From positions 496,001 through 560,000 of the forward strand of contig CAVQOH010000001.1 of NCBI GenBank assembly GCA_963714405.1: a DNA stretch of 64,000 nucleotides. The letters run 5' to 3'. How positions within the stretch are numbered: the first letter of the stretch is position 1; each line of letters starts with the position of its first letter. The notes below the pieces were generated by a model. It saw nothing but the letters and a program-made list of their open reading frames with translations. It did not search any database and was not told the origin of the DNA. The translations under genes were made by a program, and so were the position numbers. Shown here in pieces: positions 1 to 8,757 of the stretch. This DNA comes from JAZGGS01 sp963714405 (GTDB lineage Bacteria; Bacteroidota; Ignavibacteria; Ignavibacteriales; Ignavibacteriaceae).

Positions 1-479
1 TGAAAAGGCGACACACTTAATGTAATCACATTTGCAAATCTTACAGTAAAAAAAGGTTCAAAGGATGCAGGTGAAATGGGGAAAAAATTATTATTGCTGT
101 AAATTGGTACATCCATCTCATCAGGTATGTATTCATTTATATCCGGATCTATCTCTGGAAATGGAGGAACTAATTTATTTGTATAATCTGTGGTTTTGCT
201 TTCTAACACAGTAATTTTAGGTGATGAACCAAAAGGAATTCCTAGATTAACATTATATACCGGTAACCATGGTTCGCCAATGTTGCGTGCGCTAAAGCCT
301 TCTTCCTTAATAAATTGAAAATTTTTACCATTAAAAACCGTATCAATAATACTGTAACCCTGTAAAAAGTTAAATTCAATAGTAATATGATCAGGTTGAG
401 ATTCAATTATACGATATGACTGTGAGAAAGAGGTGCTAAATAGCAGAAGAGCGATTAGGATAGAATAAACTTTACTCAT
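1..479 (-). CDS. N-terminal part of a secreted C25 (gingipain/PorU)-like protein, cut by the window edge
   Basis: An open frame starts at ATG 479 and runs off the left edge without a stop (about 159 codons visible). The protein begins with a Sec signal peptide (MSKVYSILIALLLFSTSFSQ). It continues with a segment like the propeptide of C25 peptidases: residues ARNIGEPWLPVYNVNLGIPFG, and later a strand reading FFTVRFANVITLSVSPF. Such propeptides occur in gingipain-like proteases and in PorU, the T9SS sortase. The catalytic domain would lie outside the window, so protease, sortase or an inactive relative cannot be told apart. The sugar transferase on the same strand ends 154 bp upstream of this start. 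Confidence 0.55.
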   Translation of the reverse strand, partial: MSKVYSILIALLLFSTSFSQSYRIIESQPDHITIEFNFLQGYSIIDTVFNGKNFQFIKEEGFSARNIGEPWLPVYNVNLGIPFGSSPKITVLESKTTDYTNKLVPPFPEIDPDINEYIPDEMDVPIYSNNNFFPISPASFEPFFTVRFANVITLSVSPF

Positions 480-632
480 ATTGCAAAATTTTAAATTTGG
501 ATAATAATTTTAATCAACATAGAATTTTATTTAAATCTGTGCAAGTCGAAAATACTTACAATAATTACACATTTATTTTAATTAATTTGGTACTAGGATT
601 TGATGGATTTATCCTGATAAAGGCTATATCGG

Positions 633-1208
633 TTATAAATTACCCTTATTTGTTATAATTACTTTTACTGTCTTCAGAACAACAATAAAATCTGTCCAAA
701 AATTTGCATGTTCATAATAATTCAATTCCATAGCAATGCGTTTTTCCGGTGATAAAAGCTGGCGTCCGTGCACTTGCGAATATCCAGTTATACCAGGTTT
801 ATAATTAAATATAAGTTTTTGCATTTTGCTGTATTGATTTGTAATTGAAATTATTTCAGGTCGTGGACCAACTATGCTCATATCACCTTTAATAACATTT
901 ATGGCCTGCGGAATTTCATCAACACTAGTTCTTCTTAAAATTTTTCCAACCTTAGTAACTCTTGGATCATCCTTTTGAGTTAATTCCGGGCCAACAGATA
1001 AAGCATTATCAATCATTCCTCTAAATTTTATCATCCGGAATGGTTTACCGTTAAATCCTGTTCTTTCATGGATAAAAAGTACAGGTCCCTTTGATTCAAT
1101 TTTAATTGCTAATGCTGCAATTAACAAAATGGGAAATGAAATGATAAGTGTGATAATACTTATAAGAAGATCGGTGGTTCGCTTAATAAAACTACCTTGC
1201 TTACCCAT
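633..1208 (-). CDS. Initiating phosphoglycosyl transferase (bacterial sugar transferase, PglC/WbaP type)
   Basis: This 191-residue monotopic enzyme is expected to transfer a sugar phosphate from a UDP-sugar to undecaprenyl phosphate, the first membrane step of glycan assembly. A hydrophobic re-entrant helix lies at about residues 13-35. The family motifs follow: KFRGM at 61-65, DPR at 81-83, the catalytic Asp-Glu pair D97-E98 in the TSVDEIPQ block, and GDMSIVGPRPE at 108-118. It is the short form without the extra N-terminal membrane domain of WbaP. It lies 14 bp downstream of the DegT aminotransferase, a pairing typical of loci that make and load an amino sugar. The sugar itself cannot be read from the sequence. 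Confidence 0.93.
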   Translation of the reverse strand: MGKQGSFIKRTTDLLISIITLIISFPILLIAALAIKIESKGPVLFIHERTGFNGKPFRMIKFRGMIDNALSVGPELTQKDDPRVTKVGKILRRTSVDEIPQAINVIKGDMSIVGPRPEIISITNQYSKMQKLIFNYKPGITGYSQVHGRQLLSPEKRIAMELNYYEHANFWTDFIVVLKTVKVIITNKGNL

Positions 1209-1222
1209 AGTAAAGGGAAGTT

Positions 1223-2383
1223 TTATTTTTTATTTTTTTTGAATAAATCAATTAAAGTACTTATTACCCTTTCCACATGCGAGTCTTTCATTCCCGGGTA
1301 AATTGGCAGCGACATTAACCTTGGAAAAACATTAGAGGCAACAGGAAAATTATCATCGGAAAGTTTAAAAGTTTCGTTGTAGTATAAATGTTGATGAACC
1401 GGCATAAAATGTACACCAACCCCAATATTACTTCTCCTTAATTCATCAATAATTTGGGCGCGGGTTTTTTTCAATCTATCAAGATGCAGCCTGATTGGGT
1501 ATAAATGCCAGCTTGATTCTCTGTCATCCTTTATTGTATGGAGTTCAATTGTATCTAAATCTTTAAATGCTTCCGTATACTTTGCAGCAATCTTTTTCCG
1601 CCAACTCCACATCTCATCAACTTTTTTAAGCTGGGGTAACCCAAGTGAAGCCTGAAGATCAGTAAAATTATATTTATAACCCGGTGCAACTACTTCATAA
1701 TACCATGAACCAGATTCACTATAACGTTTCCATGCATCCCTGTTAATTCCATGCAATCTCATAATTGAGCAGCGCTCGGCAATTTCTTCATCATTTGTAC
1801 AAATCATTCCACCTTCACCTGTAGAAAGGGTTTTTGTTGCATAAAAACTGAAACAGGTTACATCAGCAATTGTCCCGATTTTCTTACCTTTATAAGTTGC
1901 TGGGAGTGAATGAGCTGCATCTTCTAATACTTTTATATCGTATTTTTTGGCGAGTTCAAGAATCTCATCCATATCACAAGGTTGTCCACCATAATGAACC
2001 GGAATTATAGCTTTTGTTTTTGGTGAGATGGCTTTTTCAATTTCCTTTAAAGAAATATTTAGTGTATCTGCTTCCACATCAACGATGACAGGTTTTGCTC
2101 CAAAGTAGCATACTATTTCTGCAGTTGCCGGGAAAGTCATTGTAGGCACAATAACTTCATCACCAGGGTTGATACCAAATGCTTCTAAAGTTAAATGTCC
2201 TGCGGCAGTCCAGGAACTAACGGCTACGGATTTTTTTGAACCTATATATTTGTTGAATTCGTTTTCAAACCGGATGGTTTTTGGTCCCATACTGAGCCAA
2301 CCGGAACGAACAGTATCAACAATTTCATTAACCTCATCATCAGAAATGAATGGTTTGTGAAACAGCAAAAAATCGTTTTTCAT
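1223..2383 (-). CDS. DegT/DnrJ/EryC1/StrS-family PLP-dependent sugar aminotransferase
   Basis: This 386-residue enzyme should transaminate a nucleotide-linked keto sugar to an amino sugar. The internal aldimine lysine is K184 in the block FSFYATKTLSTGEGGM, and the cofactor-binding aspartate lies in EDAAH at about 154-158. The length fits the family (about 370-400). It is the first gene of a two-gene unit with the phosphoglycosyl transferase and has a strong promoter candidate at 2412-2444. Together the pair suggests production and membrane loading of an amino sugar such as a bacillosamine-like residue, which is an inference from context. Confidence 0.93.
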   Translation of the reverse strand: MKNDFLLFHKPFISDDEVNEIVDTVRSGWLSMGPKTIRFENEFNKYIGSKKSVAVSSWTAAGHLTLEAFGINPGDEVIVPTMTFPATAEIVCYFGAKPVIVDVEADTLNISLKEIEKAISPKTKAIIPVHYGGQPCDMDEILELAKKYDIKVLEDAAHSLPATYKGKKIGTIADVTCFSFYATKTLSTGEGGMICTNDEEIAERCSIMRLHGINRDAWKRYSESGSWYYEVVAPGYKYNFTDLQASLGLPQLKKVDEMWSWRKKIAAKYTEAFKDLDTIELHTIKDDRESSWHLYPIRLHLDRLKKTRAQIIDELRRSNIGVGVHFMPVHQHLYYNETFKLSDDNFPVASNVFPRLMSLPIYPGMKDSHVERVISTLIDLFKKNKK

Positions 2384-2686
2384 AAACCCTTTTTAATTGC
2401 CAAATTGTAATCAAAGATAATAATTTGAAATAACAATATCCAAATAAACAGTTAATTTTCCAAACATTTGTAAACGTGAAATTTATCAAATATAGACTAA
2501 TTTTATGAATATGTTAATTATTTAGAAAAAATAAGTGACATGAATGACTGCTGTATCCATATCGTATTAATAGTCAAAGAATTTTTATAGCCAGGTTTAT
2601 ACTGTCTGATAAGTGTATGATTTATTTGATTCTTGATTTTAATAAATAGTAAAAATCAAATCACGTAGAGGTTATTTTAAATTAGT
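2384..2686. other. 303-bp intergenic gap inside the glycan locus
   Basis: It holds the promoter at 2412-2444. Near its right end there is an inverted repeat with 8-bp arms TTGATTTT (2633-2640) and AAAATCAA (2652-2659), about 30 bases past the stop of the upstream GT2 gene. The repeat could be a weak terminator, but its arms are AT-rich and no clear T-run follows on the minus strand. I see no gene in the rest. Confidence 0.45.
2412..2444 (-). promoter_or_regulatory. Bacteroidota-type promoter for the DegT/sugar transferase unit
   Basis: Read on the minus strand, TTTG (2444-2441) is followed by 21 nt and then TATCTTTG (2419-2412). This matches the published Bacteroides consensus TTTG-N19-21-TAnnTTTG in full. 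Transcription would begin near 2405, leaving about 20 nt of leader before ATG 2383. No start site has been mapped here; the call rests on motif and position. Confidence 0.6.
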
Positions 2687-3640
2687 TTATTTATTACTTT
2701 TAAAAAAAATAGTAAAAATTCCCGTAATAAATCCAATTCCGTAAGAGATGTGCAATAGAAAATAAACCATCAATGTTGTAAATTTTTCAAGCATACTCAT
2801 TTTATTTATCATAGAATATATGAAACCAACAATTAGATAAATTATCAGCGGGATTAGATAAAATACTAACTTAATAGCAATTGGTAATGTTAATAAATAC
2901 ATAACAAATATTGGAGGAATTATATGGCGAAGTTTTGCTTCTGATTTTATTTTTTTTAATACCAGAGGTTTATACAAACCATATTGGAAATATTGTTTAA
3001 TCAGTTTTTTAAATGATGAACGTGGATAGTAGTAAGATTTTATCTCTGTGTTTAGATAAATCTTCTTACCTAAACTTCGAGCCCTGTAATGAAACTCGTC
3101 ATCCTGATTTCTCTTAAGTTTTTCATCAAAGAAACCAATTTCATCAAACAACTTTCTATTCCATGCTCCTAAATAAACGTGATCAGATTCTCCACTATAG
3201 ACATTATCATGTATTTTACTTCCTCCTATTCCGAAGCGTGTAGAAGTACAATATGCAACTGCTTTTTGAAATGCGGTTCTACCAATTGCTCTCATTGGTC
3301 CACCAACTATATCTGCATTTGTTTTGGAAAATGTTTCCAGTATCTTTTCGAAATAATCACTGGCATATTCAGTATGAGCATCTAACCTTATAATTGGGTC
3401 ACCAGTTGATTTTTTAACACCAATATTTAATGCATATGGTACAAACTTATTCGCATTATCGAATAGACTTATGTTAGGATAATTACTCGCCCACTTATCT
3501 ACAATTTCTCTTGTTTGATCGTTTGAACCTCCATCAATTATTAGTAACTCCTTTTCTTTCGGTTCTGAAGAGATAAAGAACTTAATTATTTCCTCTATAT
3601 ACTCTTCCTCGTTTAACGTTGGACAGATTACACTTATCAA
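2687..3640 (-). CDS. Family 2 glycosyltransferase (ExoA-like, membrane anchored)
   Basis: This 317-residue protein opens directly into a GT-A fold (MISVICPTLNEEEYIEE). It has the nucleotide-binding block LLIIDGGSNDQT at about 33-44 and a DAHTEY motif near residue 96 in the place of the metal-binding DxD. The C-terminal third carries two or three hydrophobic segments, as in ExoA-type succinoglycan glycosyltransferases that work on lipid-linked sugars at the inner membrane. It lies in the polysaccharide locus between a GT4 gene and a 303-bp gap. Donor and acceptor are unknown. Confidence 0.88.
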   Translation of the reverse strand: MISVICPTLNEEEYIEEIIKFFISSEPKEKELLIIDGGSNDQTREIVDKWASNYPNISLFDNANKFVPYALNIGVKKSTGDPIIRLDAHTEYASDYFEKILETFSKTNADIVGGPMRAIGRTAFQKAVAYCTSTRFGIGGSKIHDNVYSGESDHVYLGAWNRKLFDEIGFFDEKLKRNQDDEFHYRARSLGKKIYLNTEIKSYYYPRSSFKKLIKQYFQYGLYKPLVLKKIKSEAKLRHIIPPIFVMYLLTLPIAIKLVFYLIPLIIYLIVGFIYSMINKMSMLEKFTTLMVYFLLHISYGIGFITGIFTIFFKSNK

Positions 3641-3717
3641 TTGATTACACTCTTAAATTTTATGTATGAGAAATAAGACGCTTATTTTGAAAAAAACCAA
3701 ATTCTTAATTGATTTTT

Positions 3718-4794
3718 CTAAACTACTATTACATCATTTAGTACTTCTAATACATGGCTATCCCAGCTAAAGCAGCGTAGCGCTTTTTCTTTTCTTTGTA
3801 TCCGATCGCTGTTAGAAAATCCATTTTTCAGGCTTGAAAGCATTGCCTTTAAAATATCGTTAATGTCATTACCGTTTACGATATAACCAAATTCTAATGC
3901 ATTAACGATTTCAACGGGACCGCCGTTGTCACCCACAATAGGAATATTACCGCAGGCCGCTGCATCAGCTATTACTAAACCAAATCCTTCAACATTACTG
4001 CTATTATCTAGTTCTATGTTAGGATGAAGGAATATATCCGAACTTGAATGTAAGAGTAATAAATCCTCATCATTTACATATCCCAGAAATTCAACATTTT
4101 CTCCAATTGATAACTCCTGAACCAAAGTTTTTAAACTTTCTTCTTCAGTTCCTATACCTGCAATTTTAAAAATTGCATTTATATTATGCTGGTTCAATAA
4201 TTGATTGAATGCAATAATGGCATTATGAATATTCTTCTTTTTCTCTAGTCTGCAAACAGTGTAAAAAATAATGGTTTCTATATCGTTCGAATTATTTGAA
4301 ATAACATCTTTATACTTTACCGATATACCGTTATATGCAACTATTACGTTCCTATCTCTGAGTTGATAAAATTTTTGTATTAATCTTTCTCTTGTAAAAT
4401 TAGAAACACAAATAATTTTATCAGCTTTCTTATACACTAACTTCATTAATTTATTTAGTAAAAATTCAGAGCGTAGAAATTCATTTCCGTGTGCTGTGAC
4501 TATATACCTTCTATTTAAGAAATAAAGCGGTAATGCTACCTTCCAAGTGGTTGCCCAAAAAATTGTTGATCTGTTTTTATCACTAAAGATTAGTAAAAAT
4601 AATTTCAAAAAGTTAATAATTTCATATCTGCTTTTCTTAATGCTTACCAGATCAGCATGGTGTTCATTTGTAAATACATATGCCCTAAATCTATTATTAA
4701 ACAGTTCTTTGAGTTTGTAAAAAATTGCATTGCTATACTCTTCTACACCTCCAACCTCCGGAGGGAATCCCTTTGCAATAAGACAAATGTTCAT
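3718..4794 (-). CDS. Family 4 glycosyltransferase (GT-B fold)
   Basis: This 358-residue enzyme has the two Rossmann halves of a GT-B enzyme. The N-terminal half begins MNICLIAKGFPPEVGGVEEYS with the glycine-rich acceptor loop. The C-terminal half has a donor-site block EGFGLVIADAAACGNIPIVG near residue 268. The usual E-x7-E pair reads E-x7-D here, a conservative change seen in some family members. It probably adds a sugar to the lipid-linked repeat unit on the cytoplasmic side. It is followed by the GT2 gene on the same strand. Confidence 0.87.
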   Translation of the reverse strand: MNICLIAKGFPPEVGGVEEYSNAIFYKLKELFNNRFRAYVFTNEHHADLVSIKKSRYEIINFLKLFLLIFSDKNRSTIFWATTWKVALPLYFLNRRYIVTAHGNEFLRSEFLLNKLMKLVYKKADKIICVSNFTRERLIQKFYQLRDRNVIVAYNGISVKYKDVISNNSNDIETIIFYTVCRLEKKKNIHNAIIAFNQLLNQHNINAIFKIAGIGTEEESLKTLVQELSIGENVEFLGYVNDEDLLLLHSSSDIFLHPNIELDNSSNVEGFGLVIADAAACGNIPIVGDNGGPVEIVNALEFGYIVNGNDINDILKAMLSSLKNGFSNSDRIQRKEKALRCFSWDSHVLEVLNDVIVV

Positions 4795-4840
4795 TTATAA
4801 TCACCTCTAAATGACAAAAGGCTAATAAAAACAATTATAA

Positions 4841-6277
4841 CTACAATGATACCTCACCTCTATTTGAACTATGATTTATATTTACCTTATTGTAATAGTA
4901 AGCAAGTATGCTAAACAATAACCAGAAGGGTAGATCAACTGATATCCAACCATAAGACATAATATTTATACCATCGAATAATGATCTTACAAACAGACCC
5001 GTCATTGTTGATATTACTCCGACAATTAAATAATAAGAATTATCAATTGTTTTTTTTAAATGATGTAAGACCGTTTTTGAAATTTTCAATAATGTATATG
5101 GAAGCAATAGTGAGACAATTAGACCCAGTATACCTAAATCAGTAAACATAATTAGGAAAAAATTGTGCGCACTGTTTCTGCCAAGAGTATCCTCATAAAG
5201 ACCAATTAAATTCCGACCCTGAAAACTATTCAACATGGCCGGAAAATAATCGAACATCTTAAAAGCGTATGCACCAGGCCCTATTCCAAAAACAAGATTA
5301 TCCCCAATCATATCCATCGAAATTTTCCACAAATAATCTCTATTAGCCAATCCGCTTTCTACTCGAAATGCTAAAACTATAAATTCCTGAACTGGTTCAA
5401 GCAAAATCAAAAATAATATCCCAATGACAGATGGAATAATTATTTTAACCAACAATTTTTTATTTAATATAAATAACATTAAAAACACGCTAACGAAACA
5501 GGATAGTAATGCAGACCTAGATCCAGATATGATTAGTGCTATAAATAAAAAGCCAATCAATAACCAAATTATAATTCTTGAATATGTAAATTTTGTCGTG
5601 TAGAAATAACTAACGAGTAATGGAATTGCAATGGCGAAATATCCTCCTGTAGCATTAAAATTACCAATAAATCCGCCAGTTCTATAAATTTGCCCTGCAA
5701 GTAAAAGTAAATTAAATCCTGATACTATAAAGTCATAAAGTGTACCTAACGCAACAATAATTGCTGAAAATATGATTGCATTAATAAATAACCGTACATC
5801 CTCATATTTATTTATTGAAGTGAAAAGTAAAAAAACAAAAAAGAAAAAAGCAGATAATCGCAGCAGCAATAAAAACCCAGCATAGCTATGATCTGAATTT
5901 AAAATGGAAAATACCATAACAGTAAATAATAGAAATATAAATATTAAGATTGGGTAAGGTATTGGAGAATATTTACTTAAAACAAATCCATTTCTAATTA
6001 AGACAATAGAAAAAAGAGATATTGCTGCCACAATTTGTATTATCAAACGAAGTGTAGGATTTATTTCTCCCACTAGGACTAAAAGTAGTACTGTAATAAG
6101 AAATAAAAAAAGTTTATCATGAAATAAGATAAAAAGATAAACTAATAGTACTCCAAAAATTAAAACCCAGATGTAATCTGCAGCAATAAATGATAATAAA
6201 ATTGCTAATGAAGCAACAAGTAAAATTTGCTGATTACCGTTAATAATTGAAAAAAAATTATTCTTTTTAATAATCAT
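4841..6277 (-). CDS. O-antigen polymerase/ligase family membrane protein (Wzy/WaaL-like)
   Basis: This 478-residue protein is almost entirely hydrophobic, with roughly 11-12 predicted membrane helices. A larger periplasmic loop at about 300-360 contains the stretch RDYLWKISMDMIGDNLVFGIGPGAY and a later HNFFL segment, both characteristic of the O-antigen ligase/polymerase (Wzy_C) family. In a locus with Wza- and Wzz-like genes its likely job is polymerisation of the repeat unit on the periplasmic side. A ligase role cannot be excluded, since the two families are hard to separate by sequence. Confidence 0.85.
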   Translation of the reverse strand: MIIKKNNFFSIINGNQQILLVASLAILLSFIAADYIWVLIFGVLLVYLFILFHDKLFLFLITVLLLVLVGEINPTLRLIIQIVAAISLFSIVLIRNGFVLSKYSPIPYPILIFIFLLFTVMVFSILNSDHSYAGFLLLLRLSAFFFFVFLLFTSINKYEDVRLFINAIIFSAIIVALGTLYDFIVSGFNLLLLAGQIYRTGGFIGNFNATGGYFAIAIPLLVSYFYTTKFTYSRIIIWLLIGFLFIALIISGSRSALLSCFVSVFLMLFILNKKLLVKIIIPSVIGILFLILLEPVQEFIVLAFRVESGLANRDYLWKISMDMIGDNLVFGIGPGAYAFKMFDYFPAMLNSFQGRNLIGLYEDTLGRNSAHNFFLIMFTDLGILGLIVSLLLPYTLLKISKTVLHHLKKTIDNSYYLIVGVISTMTGLFVRSLFDGINIMSYGWISVDLPFWLLFSILAYYYNKVNINHSSNRGEVSL

Positions 6278-6321
6278 GAGTCAGAAAAATATTTTGCACA
6301 ATGATTAGTGATAGATTTAGT

Positions 6322-6972
6322 CTAATTTTCTTTCCTCAAAACAATCTCAATCGAAAATTCTCCATCACTGTGTTTTTCAGGATCAGTGATTGTATGACCT
6401 TCACTGCATTCTTTAACATAAATCAATTCGTAACCGCTGATGGTTTTTTCTACTAAAGGAAGAATTCCAATGGTATCTGGTTCTTCATCTCTATCAATTA
6501 AGAAAAAATTTTTATGATCAAAATTAAACCTGGAAGGAAGTGTTTTTTTCTTTTCGTACAAATCCCGGTGAGGCAGGTATATTATTAAATATCCACCGGG
6601 TTTAACAACTCTGAACCAATTTTTAACTCCTTCATATGGATCTGGTAAATGTTCTATTGTATGCGAGGAGTATACAAAATCAAATGAGTTATCGTTAATA
6701 CCTTTCAAATATTGAGCGTTACCATGCTCAAAATCGTATCCCTGCGCATCTTTAGTAATTAAATCACTGCCATAACCAATATCCAATCCTTTACCTACGC
6801 AATATTTTTCAAAAAAACCTTCTCTTACTCTTCTTTGATATGCTTTACTAGTTTCACCAGGAACAAATGGTCTTCCAAAATATTTATATTTAACTGCAAG
6901 TAAGTTTCTTTTTATCCATTGCAGAACTTTCCAGGCACTGCCGGGTAATATATTTTTCAAATTTTCCTTCAT
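6322..6972 (-). CDS. Class I SAM-dependent methyltransferase in the glycan locus
   Basis: This 216-residue protein has a Methyltransf_11-type core. Motif I reads KGLDIGYGSD near residue 61, a later SSHTIEHLPDP block marks motif II/III, and VVKPGGYLIIYLP marks post-motif III. The first 40 residues are basic and may contact the membrane. Position among glycosyltransferases suggests methylation of a sugar or glycan end, but no substrate determinant is visible. Confidence 0.85.
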   Translation of the reverse strand: MKENLKNILPGSAWKVLQWIKRNLLAVKYKYFGRPFVPGETSKAYQRRVREGFFEKYCVGKGLDIGYGSDLITKDAQGYDFEHGNAQYLKGINDNSFDFVYSSHTIEHLPDPYEGVKNWFRVVKPGGYLIIYLPHRDLYEKKKTLPSRFNFDHKNFFLIDRDEEPDTIGILPLVEKTISGYELIYVKECSEGHTITDPEKHSDGEFSIEIVLRKEN

Positions 6973-7017
6973 AAGAGTATAAAAGTAGATTGAAGATCAC
7001 TTGTGTACATATTTTTA

Positions 7018-7593
7018 TCAGTCATCAAACACTTTTCTGAACTTAATACTTTTTTTATTTGAACTGATTTGCACAAAATTATTTTTTAAGTAAAAATTAA
7101 TGGCTTGTTGATTATTATTCCTGACAGATAGGGTATAGCTTTTTTCATTTTCATTTTTTAGAGAACTTTCAAAATGTTTTACCAGCTCCTTACCAATACC
7201 TTTACCGCCTAACCTTGTATCAGCAGCTATTAAATATAAGCTAACTTCTTTATAACCATCTTTTTTTTGTGAAAATATTTTGTTAAATAATTCACTTATT
7301 TTTTCAAGAATAAAATGAGGATTCAACAATAAATAAAATAATATTTTAAAAAAGTTTTTATTGAGGAAATCATTAATTATTACACCGCTGTTTTTATCGG
7401 CAAAAAGATAACCAACGGTATTACCATCACTTTTAGTTACCAATTTGTAATTCATATTTTTAATGAGATTTTCAAAATATTTTACCAGCAGCTTATTGGA
7501 AAAATTTGCAGTAAAATGTATTTTACCAAAAACCTGTTTATGAAGTAAAGCAAGCTTTTCAGCATCTTCTATTTCAGCGTTACTGATTTTCAT
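7018..7593 (-). CDS. GNAT-family N-acetyltransferase
   Basis: The protein (191 residues from ATG 7593; a TTG lies one codon upstream) has a GNAT acetyl-CoA site in its second half. RLGGKGIGKELVKHFE is the pyrophosphate-binding loop (Q/RxxGxG/A form), and NNQQAINFYLKNNFVQ is the late motif. A central insert of about 40 hydrophobic and aromatic residues separates the two halves. In this locus it may acetylate an amino sugar, which is inferred only from position between GT9 and methyltransferase genes. Confidence 0.82.
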   Translation of the reverse strand: MKISNAEIEDAEKLALLHKQVFGKIHFTANFSNKLLVKYFENLIKNMNYKLVTKSDGNTVGYLFADKNSGVIINDFLNKNFFKILFYLLLNPHFILEKISELFNKIFSQKKDGYKEVSLYLIAADTRLGGKGIGKELVKHFESSLKNENEKSYTLSVRNNNQQAINFYLKNNFVQISSNKKSIKFRKVFDD

Positions 7594-7627
7594 CAAATAA
7601 ATTTTCCGATTGCTTTCTCAAATTTAA

Positions 7628-8752
7628 TCAAGAAATATTAACTTTTTTCTCACAATACTTTTCTAAAAAGGGAATTAATTTGTTGTACACTTCTTCAGTT
7701 TGCAACAATTCCATACACTTAAACGCAGGGCAACCAACCATTCCTGCATGAGTATAGCAATATTGTCTGTTCTTCCCAGGTGAACAATGAATCGCCTTAA
7801 AAATAAACTCATGATGATCTCCAAAGGGAACCGAGAAATCGGGATTTGTAGGACCATAAATTGTAAATGTAGGTTTACCAAACATGCTCGCTATATAAAG
7901 TGGCCCAGAATCGTTGCCAATGAAGACAGAACAGGTTTTAATTTTATCAATTAATTCTTTAATAGATTCTGTTTCTATAATTTCAATATTTTTATTTATA
8001 ATTGAATCTTTCTCACTTTTTCCAAGTGTGTTTTGAGGAATACAAATTACAATATCATAGTTTTTATTTAAATTTCCAGCAAGTGAAATATAATTATCTA
8101 TCCCCCATTCTTTTGCAGCCCAGCCACCAAAAGGATGAATAAGTATCTTACCATTTTGACTTAAATGAACTTTAAATTCTTTTAAATTATAATCATTATC
8201 TGCAGGAAATTTAGTATTTACAATTTCCAAATAGGAATCAATCAAATGCGGAATATTTCTTATTGATAAAAAATTGGTATAAATAGCTTTAAAATGTTCA
8301 AGGTTTGAGCCAATAATTTCTTTTGAAGACGAATCGAATATAAGAAATGCTGATTTAACTGATCTCGTTAAATCATAAATTCTTTTGGGATTAAGTTCTT
8401 TTACTTGATTACGTGTTTTCCTTTTTGCTTTTCTACCTTTTAAAATAAAATCATTATGGCTTAATGTTATGTAATTTAAATCAGGTAATAACTCTCGATA
8501 AATAATTTCACTTTCTTTGTAACAAACAACGTGAATGTTTTCGCTATGATTTTTTATAATTTTTTTTATTGCAGGAATAGTAAAAACTGTATCACCAAGC
8601 CGGTTTAAAGATATTATTACTATAGATGCACCATCATTTCGGCTGTTCAATTTTCTTGCTAGATAAAAAAAAGGGAACGCAAAAAAGTTTGCAACTTTTT
8701 GCAGAATAGAAATATTATTTAATAAAAAAGTAAATCTGTACTTACTTATCAT
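7628..8752 (-). CDS. Family 9 glycosyltransferase (heptosyltransferase-like)
   Basis: This 374-residue GT-B enzyme has the GT9 signatures: an N-terminal SLNRLGDTVFTIPAIKKI block near residue 48 and a donor-site block GNDSGPLYIASMFGKPTFTIYGPTNP near residue 280. ADP-heptose or related transfer to lipid A core or a surface glycan is usual for the family. The C-terminal 60 residues contain four cysteines (HCSPGKNRQYCYTHAG and GCPAFKCMELL), seen in a subset of GT9 proteins and possibly metal binding. It starts 5 bp after the flippase gene ends. Confidence 0.9.
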   Translation of the reverse strand: MISKYRFTFLLNNISILQKVANFFAFPFFYLARKLNSRNDGASIVIISLNRLGDTVFTIPAIKKIIKNHSENIHVVCYKESEIIYRELLPDLNYITLSHNDFILKGRKAKRKTRNQVKELNPKRIYDLTRSVKSAFLIFDSSSKEIIGSNLEHFKAIYTNFLSIRNIPHLIDSYLEIVNTKFPADNDYNLKEFKVHLSQNGKILIHPFGGWAAKEWGIDNYISLAGNLNKNYDIVICIPQNTLGKSEKDSIINKNIEIIETESIKELIDKIKTCSVFIGNDSGPLYIASMFGKPTFTIYGPTNPDFSVPFGDHHEFIFKAIHCSPGKNRQYCYTHAGMVGCPAFKCMELLQTEEVYNKLIPFLEKYCEKKVNIS

Positions 8753-8757
8753 AGCTG

